From contig JAEHOE010000001.1 in assembly GCA_016858145.1 (NCBI GenBank), positions 2,852,001-2,916,000 on the forward strand: a stretch of 64,000 nt of DNA, given 5' to 3'. The first letter of the stretch is position 1. Every line of letters starts with the position of its first letter. Shown piece after piece: positions 47,349-60,098 of this stretch. Source of the stretch: Edaphochlamys debaryana (taxonomy: Eukaryota > Chlorophyta > Chlorophyceae > Chlamydomonadales). The translations under genes were made by a program, and so were the position numbers. The notes beneath the pieces are model-generated. The model did no database searches, was not told where the DNA came from, and was given only the letters and a program-made list of their open reading frames with translations.

Positions 47349-48268
47349 CGGCCCTCTTGCTCAACCCCTCCCCCTCTGGAGGTGGTTCCTGCTGTAACTA
47401 TTGCAACCTGCGGCTCCATACAGTTCGGCACTGCAGCCCACCAAGGCCCAGGCCTGCTCTCGTGCTGTTGGCCCTCTGGGTCTGTCTGGATTGACTCCAG
47501 GGGTGACGGTTCGGGTGCACCCTGAACCGGGCCGAGTGCGGGCACGGCGGCCGCAGCTGAGGAGGACTGGGGAATGTGGGGGTGTTGACGGAAGCTCAGA
47601 CGCTGCGAGGGGCCGGGCTTAGAAAAAAGTCAGTGTGCGCGAGGGGCCGGGCAGGCGACGGGGGCGAGGCTAGGATAGTGGACAGGGCTGGCAAGTCTGG
47701 GTTCTGGCTGTTCCGGCGAGCTTCCTGTGGTGGCTGTAGCGGGCCCGAGCGGGCGGAGCGGCGGGCTGTTCCCTGCATGCAGGGCAACCCTGGGGGCATG
47801 TCTAGGTGAAGGGTGCAGATCAGGGGTCCGGCCGGGTCCACCGACCTGCCGGTGAATGCGGGCAGCGGCTGCTGCGGCGGGGAAGACGCGGTCACGCGGG
47901 GCCCCTGCGATCCTTCGTCCTTGGCGAGGCCTCAGGCCTGGACGAAGGTATAAGGAGCTCGTAAGGGCGCTCTCGCAGCTTCCCCGTTGTTCTCCCTCGT
48001 GCAGACAGGCTCCTACAGCGTCGTATGTCATGATAGACATCGCCACTGTCTCCCAGTTCGCAAGGGGATGCAGCCAAGGTCTAAGCACCGGGCGGGGGGA
48101 AACGCGTGGCTCTAATACACAGTGCCAGTACGGCATCCTCACATTCTGTGGCGCACACTTGACGTCACCGCGATCACCCAACGGCTGACAACTCCGAGCA
48201 TTGTGAACTGGGCCTTGGACGCACAACCCACAACCTTTGCCCGAAGCTTCCGTCGCGCAAGTCTTGCA

Positions 48269-51200
48269 ATGCAACTCCAGCTACGCGCGGCTGGTCGGGC
48301 TGTTCCTAGGGCCTCTGCAGCTCGTCGCCTTGTTGCTCAGCCCCGTCGCGGAGGGGCCTGCAAGGCTGTCGACTCGCTGCTCGACCAAGTGGTCGCTGCC
48401 ACGGGACTGAGCCCGGCCTACCTTGCCGCAGGAGCCTCCGTTCTTGGTGAGCACAGTACTGTATGATGCAGACAACGGACTGGTCTGCGAGGTGTCGCAT
48501 GAGGAGCTCCGCGCTCGGTGCTTGCATACGTCGCGGAAGCCGCGGCCGAACGCTCGCCCTCCCGTGTCGCAGGTGGCGTTCTCGCCTACGCTGCTATGGA
48601 GCTAACCAAGGACAAGCCCGAGGACGACGTGAGCGGTCGCAGCGGGCGGAAACGGAGGCCGTGGCAGTCGGCTCCGAAATATCGCCTGACACGTTCCTGC
48701 TCGCCCCGACCTTTGCTCACTGGGTTTCGTCGACCCCCGGCCCCCGCTTCCAGGGCAACGCCAGCGGTGCCGAGACCGATGCCGGCCCCCAGGCCGCCGC
48801 TGCCCCCGTGAAGCCCCCCCCGCCCCGCGAGAACGCCGTGCTGGTGCTGGGCGCCACGGGCCGCCTGGGCCGCCGCCTGGTGAAGCAGGTGCGTGTGCTC
48901 AGGAGGTGTGCCTGCTGCGTGTGCTGACCCCACCTAAACTAGAGACGAGTGGGAAACCTTGGCAAGCGGAAAGAACAAGAACCCAGGCTGTGCGTGGAGC
49001 GCACGCGCCTGGACCCTTTCGGGCCCCTCTGGCTTTGGATGGGGGTTGAGAAAGTAAACGGCAGCCGGTGGTCCCGGGTCCAGTCCTCCGGGTCCTGGAC
49101 GGGGGTGCTAGTGGTCTGGGCCCCTGGTCTGGTGGCGCCATGGGCCGGGGTCGGCCCCGCGGGTGGTCTACGTGGCCTGTGAGGGGTGGCGGACGGGTCA
49201 GGCCCCGGCAGCAGGGGCCCGGGGCGGCCGGGGAACGGCGCACCTTGGCCTTGCCTTGCCGCACCCGTCCCCCTGCGCCTCTCTCTTGCCACCCTGACAC
49301 ACCCTGGCACCCACCTCCACGGGGCTTCCGCACTCCGCACTCCGCCCCCCCTGACCCTCACTGCTCCCCCCGCCGTCCCTCCCTCCTGCCCCCCCCCCCA
49401 GCTGCTGGCCTCTGGCCGCACGGTGGTCGCCGCCTGCCGCAGCTCGGCCAAGGCGGGGGAGGTGCTGCTGGGCAGCGGCGAGGGGGCCATGGGGCTCAAG
49501 GAGGGGCGGCAGAGGGACAAGCGGGGCATCCTGTTCATCGAGGAGGTGGGGGGGGGAGGGGGAGGGAGAGGGGGAGGCATGGGGGAGAGGTGGGGGAGGG
49601 GTGGGGGAGGGTGGAGGGGGGCCTTGCTAAAAGAGAGGGAAAGAGAGGGGAGGAGCGGCCAGGGAGGAGAGTAAGGGCGGGACCGATAGAGAGGCAGCCA
49701 GCCGGGTGCGGAGGGGAAGTGTCAGGTTGGGGCGGATTGCGGGGGCCAGGGCGGGGGAACAGGCGGGGTGGAGGATAGCTGGATGGCACATTGTAAAGGG
49801 CTGTCGAGAGCCGGGTGAGGAGAGGGGCCCAGGGGAGGATCGAGTCGGCTGGGATGGTGGCGACCCCTCACCTCCCATGCCCCTCCCTTCCCCCCAGGTC
49901 GACATCACCAGCCCCGAGTCCCTCAAGCGCCCGGAGCTGTGGAAGGGCGTCTCCCAGGTGCGGTCGGCGCACCCATGCGGCGCCAGGGGGGGCCCAAGGG
50001 ACCCACTGCCGCTCCGCCAGCCCCGTCCTCTGCCGGCAACGCATCGGAGGAAAGCGCGGGGGCCTCGGTGAAAGGCGGCAGGTGTCTTGGGGGCTGGTGT
50101 GGGTCCCGAGCGCGCGGGTGCCCGTGGCCCCCGCATGCCCTCACCCCGCCCCCGCCCGCCCGCCCGCTCCCCAGGTGGCCCTGACCGTGGGCACCGTGTT
50201 CGGCCCCCTGCCCGAGGGCGGCTTCGGGGTGATTGGCGGCATGAGCAGCGAGGTGGTGGAGGGGCAGGGTGAGCGGGTGGGGGTGGGGGTGCGGAGGGGG
50301 AGGAGGTAGGTGGGAGGTCGGTGGGAGGAGGGCGCGGTACGTGGTGGGAAAGGGGCGGGGGCGGGAGGCGTGTGGAGCGGGAAGGCAGTGAGGGCTGGCC
50401 CTGGCGTTTAGGGCAAGGGTCGCGGCTTGCGGGGTCGGGGGCGGCCGAGCTCGAGCCCCCCCGCACTCACCGCCTCGGCCCTCATTCCCCACTACCTCCC
50501 CCCCCTCAGGCATTCCCCTGCTGACCTCCCTGCTGGCTGACGTGCTGCCAAACAAGCAGCAGCTGAGCAGCAAGCTGGTGCGGAGGGGTGGGGTCGAGGG
50601 GTGGGGTTGGGGCGGGGAGTTAGCAGGCGGGGGTGGGGCGGGGAGTTAGCAGGGGAGCCGCCTGCTGCTCTGGGAGCTAGCACTGTGGTCCTGAGGCCTG
50701 GATGATTCCAGAACACTGCCCCTTCCACCTCGCCCCTACAGGTTGTGCCCATGCGTACGGCAGAGGAGATCGCCGTGTGGCAGAAGCTGGATGACGTCAT
50801 CATGGGGGGCAACAGCGACAGCGGCATGGTGGGCGGGGGGAGGGGGGCCTTGGGGTTGGGGGGGAGGATGGAGGGTGGAAGGGATGGGGGGCACTGGGCT
50901 TGCTGGGGAGGGTCCTTGCTGGCGCTCGCGCTGGGATCTGACGTCACCCCCGCTGACCACTCCGTGAGCCCCGTCCGCCTCCCCCCCTCCCCCCAGGAGC
51001 CCCTGCCCGAGGGCGCTGGGGTGCAGGGCGCGGCCTGGAAGGGCAACCTCATCATCGAGGTGTGGGGGGAGGGGGGGGGGGCTGGAGGTGGTCTGGAGGG
51101 GAGAGGGGTGCAAGACGAGGGCCGGGATGAGACGAGGATGGGTGCGATGGGCGTGTCATACACACCGATAGGCGCAGCACGGTCGAGGGCTGTGAAGGGG

Positions 51201-54200
51201 GGAGAGGAAAAGGGCGGTACTGGAGTTGGCAGCGGCCGTGCTGTGCTGCAGGCTGGGCCTCTGGTGGGTGCCCCTCACTGCCCCTACCCCGCCCCCGTCC
51301 CCCTTCTCCCCCTCCCCCCCCACAGGGTGGCGGCTTTTGCGGCTCCCGCACCGCCAAGCTGGATCTGGATCTGGGGGCGTACGACGGAGTGCACATGCGC
51401 GTCAAGGGAGACGGACAGACGTTCAAGATGAACATCAAGACGGTTCGTGGGGTGTGCGGAGGCTGTGCGGGGTTGGGAATTCAGGGGACGTACTCTGGGG
51501 GTGCAGCAAATGGATCGCCCCCACGACCTCTCGGCCTCACCCCCCGGCTCGCTCTTGCACCCCACGGTCTCCTACTCCCCCCCCCCCTCCTCCCCCCCTA
51601 CAGATTGACCAGGAGGACGTCCCCGAGTCCACCTACCAGACCACCTTCGACACCGTGGCGGGGCAGTGGGCGGACGTGTTCCTGCCCTGGCACAACTTCG
51701 TGGCCGTCAAGCGGGCGCAGAGCGACCCCGCGGGTGCGTGTGTGCGTGTGTGGGGGGGGGGGGGCCTGGGGGCCTGGGGGCCTGGGGGCCTGGAGATCGG
51801 GGCTGGAGCCGGGGCTGGGGCCTGGGAAGGCTGAGCAGGCGGTGCAGGGGCTGGGCAGGCGGGAGGGTGAGAGCCCTGAAGCTCAGCAGCCCGTCCTTGC
51901 TGCGGTGCTCGTGCTCGCCTGGACCTTGACCCCCCGTGTCCCCCCTTGACCTTCTTATCCTTCCCCCCCCCAGGCGAGCCCCTGGACGCCTCCCGCATCT
52001 CCAAGCTGGGCCTGGTGCTGTCCCGCTTCGAGTTCAACAAGGCGCCCAACCCGGACTACAAGTGAGGGGGGGGGGAGCGGGAGGGGGGGGATGAGGAGGT
52101 CCTGTGGGGTGCTTGGTCAGAGGGGAAGAGAAGACGGGCCGCGGGGCTGTCAGGTAGGGACGCGTGCCGCTTGCGCGACGAACGTGGTGTGGTGTGCCTG
52201 GTGGTGGTGGGTGCGGTAATGGTGTTTCCGCTTCCTCCCCCCCCCCAGGCCCGGTGCCTTCGAGCTGCAGATCCAGGGCGGCATCAACGCCTACACCGCC
52301 CCCCGCCCGCAGCTGGTCATGGTGAGGGGGGGCAGAGGGGAGGAAGGGGGGAGGAAGGGGGGAGGAAGGGGGGAAGAAGGGGGGAGGAAGAGGGGGAGAA
52401 GAGGGGAAAAGCGGGCCGCGCGGGGAACACGGGGAGCACGGCGTGTAAGGACTGCTCGACGCCCCCGGAGTGCTGCTGGGGAAGTAAGTACCTAGCACTC
52501 TGGCCTATGTGTTGGTTCTTCACCCCGGGCTGCACTGCCCGATCCCCCCGCCTCCCCCCCAGGTCTCCTCCGCCGGCGTGGAGCGTAACGCCATCATCGG
52601 TGACGACGAGGTGGCCCGCGCCACCGACATCCCCATCGTGCAGGTGGGGGCCCGGGCCTGGTGCTTGTGCATTCGTGGGATGGCCGGCAGCATGTTGGGG
52701 GTGACGGGGGTGCGTTGGGGAGTCAAACGCGTGCGCCTGTGTCATGGGGCGGCCGTCTGTGTCTTGCATTGCAGCCCGGTGGCAGCTCAGCGGCGGACCC
52801 TCCCCCCATGCACGCCGGTTCGCGCTCTTGATCCATCCTCCCCCCGCCGCTCCCCCCTCCCCCCAGCTCAACCCCGGCGGCACGCTCAACCACAAGTACG
52901 TGGCGGAGCAGGCGGTGCGGGCCAGCGGCTACCCCTACAGCGTGGTGCGCTGCACGGGTGAGGGGGGAGGAGGGGGCGGGGTGTTCGTGTCAGGGGTAGT
53001 GGGGGCCGGGTGAGGGGGGACGGTGGGCCCGGTGTGCGGTGGCAGGGGGCACTGCGCGCAGGGGGCAGGAAGCAGGGAGCGGGGGCACGGCGCGTGTGGT
53101 GCGCGGCTGGTGTGTTGTGGCTCAACCCTCGTCCCCACAACCCCCCCCCCATCCCCCATTCCCCCCAGGCATGATTGACAGCAACGAGGGCGGCCCCTTC
53201 CTGCTGGATGCGGACCAGGTGGGGGGCTGGGGGGCGGGGAAGGGGAGGCGCATGGGGTGACAGGAATGCGGGAGGGGGCGTATGCGGAGTCTGGGGGGCA
53301 GGCCCTGCGGGCGCTTGGTGCCCTGCCCCCCCCACCCCCCGGGACCTCCCCGCTTTGTGCCCAGCCCAGAGCCTGTTCTGTGTCCTCCCTTGACCCGAGG
53401 CCCCTCCCTCCCCCCCCCCAGGGTGACGTCATCTCGGGCATGATCTCGCGGGACGAGGCGGCGGCACTCATGGCGGCGGCCCTCAACAGCCCCGAGGCGG
53501 TCGGCAAGGTGGGTGGCGGCTTGGTGGAGGCATGAGAGCGGCATTTGGTAAAGCGTACCACCCATGCCCTGTCTAGATCCCCCTGCGCCTTCCCCCCCAC
53601 CAATCCCACCCACAACCCCCCCCCCCCAGACGTTCGAGGTGCGGCGCAATGAGGGCCCCGAGAGCAAGGGCAAGCGCTCCATGGCCTCCCGGGACTACCT
53701 GCGCCTCTTCCTCAAGCTGGCGCAGGGTGGGCAGGGGGTTTTGGGGTGGGGTGGGGGAAGGAGGAGGGGGTCGTGGGGCTGGATGTGCTTGGTGGCCAGT
53801 GTAGAGGGGAACACGGGAGCCGCGAAGCAAGCGGGGCAAGGTGCAGCAAAGCCATGTTAACACTCGGTGGCTCCCTTCAGCTCCTCCCCCCCCTTCCTGC
53901 CTGCCCCCCGCAGACAAGCACCGCTGGCGCGTGGGTCTGCAGCCCATGCCCAAGGCCGTGCCGCCGCCGCCCCCGGTCACCGAGGTGCGCGCAGCGGCGG
54001 GGGCCAGGCCGCGGGGGGGAAGGGACCGCCCCATGCCACACCTATGAACCAACAGCAGCAGCAACCCTACCGGCACACAAGTTGCGGCGCCATCCCTGTG
54101 CGGTTTCCTCCCACCTGGAGGGACGAGAGGTGGTGCCGCTTTTCGCCAGCCCTCCTTTCCCCTTCCCCTCCCTCTCCCCCCCCCCCCAGGAGCGGCGCAA

Positions 54201-54363
54201 GGAGATCGTGGCCCAGGTGGCGGTCATCCGCGGCCAGGCGCCCCCCCGCGACCCCGCCTCCGAGGGCAACAACGTCAAGGCCGACATGGCCCAGGCCGCC
54301 AAGGACAAGGCGGAGAAGGCCAAGGCGGAGAAGGCCAAGGAGCCCGTGGGGGCCAGCGCCTAG
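48269..54363 (+). CDS. Plastid NmrA-type SDR interrupted by a CIA30 domain (HCF173 / At4g18810 type)
   Basis: Twenty exons, every junction in phase: 48269-48446, 48573-48628, 48754-48888, 49402-49545, 49898-49957, 50175-50268, 50510-50577, 50742-50828, 50997-51059, 51326-51442, 51604-51733, 51974-52061, 52249-52321, 52563-52643, 52867-52957, 53169-53218, 53422-53508, 53630-53726, 53914-53984 and 54190-54363; 647 residues. The Arg/Ala-rich start MQLQLRAAGRAVPRASAARR is a plastid transit peptide. A Rossmann motif LVLGATGRLGRRLVKQ (about 109-123) opens the SDR half. A CIA30 domain occupies about 246-431 (DDVIMGGNSDSGM, FCGSRTAKLDLDLGAYDGVH, WADVFLPWHNFVAVKR). The SDR fold resumes at VSSAGVERNAIIGDDEV and LNPGGTLNHKYVAEQAVRAS. 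The tail is Lys/Ala/Glu-rich. In plants HCF173 of this architecture promotes psbA translation; which paralogue this is needs a tree. The NADPH site looks intact in sequence. Confidence 0.92.
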
Positions 54364-54995
54364 GCGCCCGGGGCACGTGGGGAGCATGGGGGAAGGACGG
54401 GGTGGTGGGGGTGTGACTGGGGCCGAGGCTGCGGCAGCAAGGAGGGGCCAGCAGTGCGCGGGGTTCGGCCGCGTGGGTGAGGATCCCATCGTCGGGTGCT
54501 TGCTGCTGTGGTGAGGGCCGGGCGAGGAGGCGTTGGGGCAGGCCGCGTGCGGGAACTGACGCGTGCGGCGGTGGCCCGGCCCAGTTGGGGGGCGGTCGGG
54601 TGTGAGGACAGGAGCCAGCAGGGCCGCGTGGCACGCGCATTGGTGCTTCGTGGCGCCGTGGCATCAGCATTAATCAGTAGTCCGGACGAAGAGCTGAATC
54701 GGTGAGCTCGGATGCGGTGAGAGCAAGGCCGCACGTGCAATACGTCGAGCATTCTTTATTGTGGCGGCTGGCTGAAGCGCCCAAAAGGTTTTGTACTGAC
54801 GGAGAGAGCATAGAGTGAGGAAGACGGGAAACGCTTTTGGGGTGCCGTTTTCGCCAGTGGCACTTTTGTGACCCCGCAACGCCACCGGCTGTGCATACGA
54901 AGAGTACGGCGAGAATACTGTAAGGAGGCACTCGAAGGGTCCCCTCCCTGCCCCTCATCAGCGGATGCCTTCCCCAGGTCCATTTCATCAAGGGT
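54364..54995. other. 3' region between the SDR/CIA30 gene and histone cluster 2
   Basis: 632 bp that carry the 3' UTR of the SDR/CIA30 gene with its TGTAA at 54919. The last 300 bp are lower in GC. No gene seen. Confidence 0.5.
54919..54923 (+). promoter_or_regulatory. TGTAA poly(A) signal
   Basis: Plus-strand TGTAA 556 nt after the SDR/CIA30 stop and 73 bp before the convergent H2B stem-loop; a long but plausible 3' UTR. Confidence 0.45.
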
Positions 54996-55011
54996 GGTGT
55001 TGAGAAACACC
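54996..55011 (-). terminator. Histone 3' stem-loop of H2B copy 2
   Basis: Canonical stem-loop on the minus strand, 52 nt past the H2B stop, the same spacing as in copy 1. Confidence 0.93.
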
Positions 55012-55063
55012 GGGTTTGTGTGTAGTGGGCAGGGAGCGCCGGGGCGTGCAAGGGCCCAGACGC

Positions 55064-55537
55064 TTAGCCCGAGGTGAACTTGGTGACGGCCTTGGTGCCC
55101 TCCGACACGGCGTGCTTGGCCAGCTCGCCGGGCAGCACCAGGCGCACGGCCGTCTGGATCTCCCTGGACGTGACGGTGGGCTTCTTGTTGTAGCGGCTCA
55201 GCTTGGAGGCCTCGGTGGCCACCTTCTCGAAGATATCGTTGATGAAGCTGTTCATGATCGACATAGCCTTGGAGCTAATGCCGGTGTCGGGGTGCACCTG
55301 CTTGAGCACCTTGTAGATGTACAGCTTGTACGTCTCCACCTTGCTGGCCTTCTTCTTGCCCTTCTTCTTCTCAGCGCCCTCAGCCCCCTCGCCGGCGGGC
55401 TTCTCCTTCTTGGGCTTCTTCTCCTTCTTGGGGGGGGCCGCCTTCTTGGCCTTCTTCTCGGCCTTGGGCTTGGCCTCGGCCTTGGGGGCGTCGGCAGCCT
55501 CGGCGGCAACGGGCTTCTCGTCCTTCTTGGGGGCCAT
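55064..55537 (-). CDS. H2B: Histone H2B (copy 2)
   Basis: Intronless, 157 residues. Same fold and C-terminus as copy 1, with a tail one residue shorter ([20 protein letters not shown]). The globular part is identical to copy 1. It starts Ala-Pro-Lys-Lys after Met removal, again an N-terminal methyltransferase consensus. Divergent from H2A copy 2. Confidence 0.98.
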   Translation of the reverse strand: MAPKKDEKPVAAEAADAPKAEAKPKAEKKAKKAAPPKKEKKPKKEKPAGEGAEGAEKKKGKKKASKVETYKLYIYKVLKQVHPDTGISSKAMSIMNSFINDIFEKVATEASKLSRYNKKPTVTSREIQTAVRLVLPGELAKHAVSEGTKAVTKFTSG

Positions 55538-55863
55538 GGTCAAAGATGTGTTCGTATGTCGCGGGTGCGAGGGAGGAGACGAGAATAGAGTGTCTGTATA
55601 CGTAGCGATACTGCTCTACGCGATGTCTGCGCGCTTATGAGGGCGCCGCGATGCTCGGGCGAGCTGGTCCGGCGACACCGTCCGGCGCTCGTCCCAGCAC
55701 GACAACCGCCTGACCGTTGCCTGGTCAACGGGGCCTCCTCGCGCTGCCCAGCCTCCCGCTGCGCTACATAAGCCCGCGAGCACTCAGAGGACAGCAATCG
55801 CCCACACAAGCTCTAAACTCCCCAACTCGTCTCCGACCTCTCGTCGCTTCCCCACATCTCAAG
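55538..55863. promoter_or_regulatory. Bidirectional H2B/H2A promoter (copy 2)
   Basis: 326 bp with CTTATGA (55634-55640) for H2B, TACATAAG (55765-55772) for H2A and GGTCAACG at 55723-55730. The central block matches copy 1 almost base for base, while the leader regions have drifted. Confidence 0.8.
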
Positions 55864-56256
55864 ATGGCTGGCCGTGGCAAGGGCAAGACTGCCGGCAAGA
55901 AGGCCGTGAGCCGCAGCTCCAAGGCGGGCCTGCAGTTCCCCGTGGGCCGCATCGCCCGCTACCTGAAGAAGGGCAAGTACGCCGAGCGCATCGGTGCCGG
56001 TGCCCCCGTGTACCTGGCCGCCGTGCTCGAGTACCTGACCGCTGAGGTGCTGGAGCTGGCTGGCAACGCCGCCCGCGACAACAAGAAGAACCGCATCGTC
56101 CCCCGCCACATCCAGCTGGCCATCCGCAACGACGAGGAGCTGGGCAAGCTGCTGGGCGAGGTGACCATCGCCTCGGGCGGTGTGCTGCCCAACATCCACG
56201 CCGTGCTGCTGCCCAAGAAGTCCAAGGGCGGCAAGGGCGAGGAGGGCTCGGCCTAA
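55864..56256 (+). CDS. H2A: Histone H2A (copy 2)
   Basis: Intronless, 130 residues, protein identical to copy 1 with a few silent changes (for example TAC GCC for TAC GCT near 55980). Ends GEEGSA, with no SQ motif. Divergent from H2B; stem-loop at 56302. Confidence 0.98.
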   Translation: MAGRGKGKTAGKKAVSRSSKAGLQFPVGRIARYLKKGKYAERIGAGAPVYLAAVLEYLTAEVLELAGNAARDNKKNRIVPRHIQLAIRNDEELGKLLGEVTIASGGVLPNIHAVLLPKKSKGGKGEEGSA

Positions 56257-56301
56257 GCGCCTTCCCTTCCGTGCCTGGCACCCATACCCCACAACCAACC
56301 C

Positions 56302-56317
56302 GGTGTTTCTCAACACC
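56302..56317 (+). terminator. Histone 3' stem-loop of H2A copy 2
   Basis: Canonical stem-loop 45 nt after the stop, the same spacing as copy 1. Confidence 0.93.
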
Positions 56318-56744
56318 ACCTTGCTTGGGACTCGGGGGACATGCGGAAAGCCTTGCGGAGTGCCGCGGTGACTGGCGTCGCAGTATGTTGGCCGACGCAG
56401 AATGCCTGTGCCTGTGAACGGGGGACCCTTCCGTGGGGGGTCGGCGCGACGTGTGGGGGTCGCCGGCCGGGGGTTCAGGTTGGAAGGTGCGGGGGCGTGC
56501 CTAGACGTGTTTCAGGCAAGGGCGTGCCTAGACCTAGACGCGGCGTGGGGTCCCATGTTGCTGCTTCGCGCTGGGTTCATTACCTGTCAAACGACACTCG
56601 TTGCCGCCTGAGCTCGGCCTTTGAGACCACAGGCTTCGCGACAGTTTCGCTTCTGCCCTGGACCATAGAGCTTGTCAGAGCGACCAGTGCTCTGATACTC
56701 ACATACCACTTAGTCGCTCACGCGCCTGGAGCTCTGGCCGGGGC
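56318..56744. other. Spacer and putative promoter of the gene inside histone cluster 2
   Basis: 427 bp without a frame of interest. A short repeated word, GCGTGCCTAGAC, occurs twice near 56493 and 56521. Confidence 0.4.
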
Positions 56745-57539
56745 ATGGCCGCGTCATTAGCGAAGTTTGGCTGGGGCTGCAACGTGGCGCGGCCCTGCTG
56801 TGGGCGAAGAGCAGCAGCGACGTCATTGCCAACGGGTCGCCGATTACTGCCTGCGCGTGCGGCGGACCCCCTCCGTGGTGGGCCACAGCCCCCACCCGGA
56901 GACGGCAACCCAGGCCCAACTCCAGCTGAGGGCCCGGACAGCGCCCCTTCGACGAGCGCCCCAGGCCAGCAGGACTCTCAGGCGTCTGACTGCATGCCAA
57001 ACTGCCCATGCTGCCGGCGCTTTCAAGGCCCGATCCTACAAGTGATCACGCACGTGGAGGGGGTCGTGCTGGAGGTGGAGACAGCTGACGGCGAGGTGAG
57101 CTGCTGCAGGGGCCCCGCCGGCTGCTCTTGCTCCCCGTAGTGACCTACTGTTGACAGGCGTCGGTGGATACAATGAGGGACCCTGGTGACTGGAGGCGTG
57201 CACGCCATGCTTGCCGTGCCCTTGGTCCGTCGCCTAGGCGCCTTCTGCCTGCGCCGTACCCTCGCACGCAGCCGCTGCAGCTTGGGCTAGGGGAACCGAG
57301 CGGCCCTGTAGTCAGGATGCATTGCCCTGCGCGTTTTTACCCCCCCCCCCCCCATGCAGGTGGTCTACTTCGACGACGAGGAGGGAGGGCCGGGGGGCGC
57401 AGGCGGCGGCAGCAGCCACCCGTACGTGGTGGAGGCGGAGACGGTGGACATCGACGAGGGCGGGACGGTCCAGCCGCCGCCCCCGCGGCGGCGGCCCCCC
57501 CTTGTGTACGTGCCGGACGCGGTCATTCCGCCGCAATAG
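56745..57539 (+). CDS. Unknown 176-residue protein, possibly plastid-targeted, inside histone cluster 2
   Basis: Two exons: 56745-57095 and 57360-57539, joined in phase 0 with donor GAG|GTGAGC and a CCCCATGCAG acceptor. The N-terminus MAASLAKFGWGCNVARPCCG with following Arg/Ala/Ser/Thr residues reads as an algal transit peptide. A Pro/Ser linker leads to a Cys motif (DCMPNCPCCRRFQGPIL), then VITHVEGVVLEVETADGEVV, FDDEEGG and a tail ending VYVPDAVIPPQ. The closely spaced CxxxCxCC suggests metal binding or redox chemistry. I do not recognise the family. Unlike its histone neighbours it has an intron and a TGTAA signal (57796-57800), so it is an ordinary polyadenylated gene lodged between the H2A and H4 genes. 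Confidence 0.7.
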
Positions 57540-57795
57540 GCCGCACAGTGTGGCCTTGAGCTTGACCGGTCGGGGTGCCCCCATAGAGCGCCGAAGATCC
57601 GACAGTTGGGCTCATCGCAGGCATGCATGGCGCACGGGTGCCTGGGCCTTGTCATGCTCTTGAGTGTAGTTGTGCAGAGCCAACTGAGCCATCAGGGCCT
57701 CCGGGCTGCTGTACTTAAGCCGGACAGAGCTCTCCAGGACCTGTGGCACCAATGGGAGGAGCACTGGTGCGGTGGGGTACTGGCTGGTGGCCCCC

Positions 57796-57800
57796 TGTAA
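57796..57800 (+). promoter_or_regulatory. TGTAA poly(A) signal
   Basis: TGTAA 257 nt after the stop of the 176-residue gene on the same strand. Confidence 0.6.
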
Positions 57801-58145
57801 CCAAGATGGGACTGAACAGCGGTGTTCGGCGCATGGGGGTATGCTCTGAGGTCGGAAGGGATGCAACCATGCACCCACCCCGCACCTCCACCGAGTTGGC
57901 GCATGCGCATAGGCGATGTGGGTGAAGGCATTGCATGCACGGGACAGGACAGGAGGTGGCACGGTTGCGGTCGGGGCCCACAGAGGCTGGTGGTGTGGCC
58001 ATCTGTTGTCATGCTTATGTACGGGGTTAGCACACCCATGGTTGCGGTCCCCGTGCAACGCCTCCTGGCGGCACTTGTAACGTTACATATGGCGGCCTGC
58101 TCCTGCCCCCCTTAGCCCCGCAAGCGGAAGCAACCAGGAAGTGGT
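57801..58145. other. Spacer before the H4 stem-loop
   Basis: 345 bp of lower-GC sequence with no gene seen. Confidence 0.45.
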
Positions 58146-58161
58146 GATGTTGAGAAACACC
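58146..58161 (-). terminator. Histone 3' stem-loop of H4 copy 2 (one wobble pair)
   Basis: Minus strand GGTGTTTCTCAACATC: the penultimate stem base is changed so that one G-C pair becomes G-U. The loop and flanks (ACAACCC) are canonical. Confidence 0.88.
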
Positions 58162-58247
58162 GGGTTGTTTGGGTGCAGGCATGTAGGAGGCGGAGCCGCG
58201 GAGGCACCAGCCCCCACACGCGGGCAGGCACAGAGGGGCCCGCCCGC

Positions 58248-59251
<1,004 letters not shown>

Positions 59252-59351
59252 GCGTGCTCTGTGCTGCAGCTGGGGGGCTGCGGCGGGGAATCTGGGGGTA
59301 ACCCCTCCACCTCGCCGCCGCCTCCCGGCCTGTGCGCCACCCAAACAACCC

Positions 59352-59367
59352 GGTGTTTCTCAACACC
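59352..59367 (+). terminator. Histone 3' stem-loop of H3 copy 2
   Basis: Canonical stem-loop about 100 nt after the H3 stop, preceded by ACAACCC. Confidence 0.93.
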
Positions 59368-60098
59368 ACCCTTTCCGTGACTTTGTGTGGTTGTGCTGGG
59401 AGGGGGTCGTTTCCCAGCGTGGTTGGGATAGCGTGCCATCCTGTGACCTCACCAGTAGCCCGTCTACTGTCTCCTGGGGGACACCGTTGCTCAGATGCAG
59501 CGCACTCTAGCAAAGCCGTTACCTCCTTCGGCGCAACTGCCATATGAAAGGCTCAGCACCCCTGAAGGCCTGTGACTGCGTCACTCCTCCCACGACACCG
59601 CGCATGGTTTGCGGCCGATGGGTTATTCTTAATAGCTAAGCGTATGTTAAGCTGTTAAGGTTGCAACCCTTACACCAGCAGCAGCATAGCACACGTGTGG
59701 TACATCCGAAAGCAGTCATCTCATGCAACTCACGTTGCCGCCCTACCTACAAGCTCAAGCTGATTGCAGAAGCCCCCAACCCGCGTGTCGCCCTCTCAAC
59801 ATCCTGCACTCACAACGAGCCGGACACCAGGCCTGACATCTACCTGCCGCTGCCGTACGCAGCCAACTGCAGGTTTATGTGACGCCCTCCCCTGTGGGAG
59901 AACCCCCCCACCGCAACGGTTCTAAGCACTCCCACTCGTCCGTAGCGCACCTCCTCAGTCACCCTCGCCGGATCACTCCTATGTTGACTTTAGAGCATCT
60001 TGTCGCACACCTCCCGTAGCAGCGAACCACTCCCGAGGAGCTTGAAAGCAGCCAAGCCCCGTGCCCCCTGCACTCCCCTGCACCACCCCTGCACCACC
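59368..60098. other. Intergenic region between histone cluster 2 and the membrane-protein gene
   Basis: 731 bp, the lowest-GC part of the window, with no gene seen. TTACA at 59670-59674 is a TGTAA signal for the minus-strand gene, 425 nt past its stop. Confidence 0.5.
59670..59674 (-). promoter_or_regulatory. TGTAA poly(A) signal (minus strand)
   Basis: Reads TGTAA on the minus strand downstream of the membrane-protein gene. Confidence 0.5.

Larger units (their letters stand above)
44284..48268. other. 4-kb region without a confident gene
   Basis: Between the kinase and the SDR/CIA30 gene. GC falls, frames on both strands overlap without domains, and no exon chain could be built. It holds a 12-mer tandem repeat (45188-45225), a GCGAT microsatellite (46733-46756) and one short frame at 47022-47348 listed separately. 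No tRNA or other RNA gene was recognised. Confidence 0.45.
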
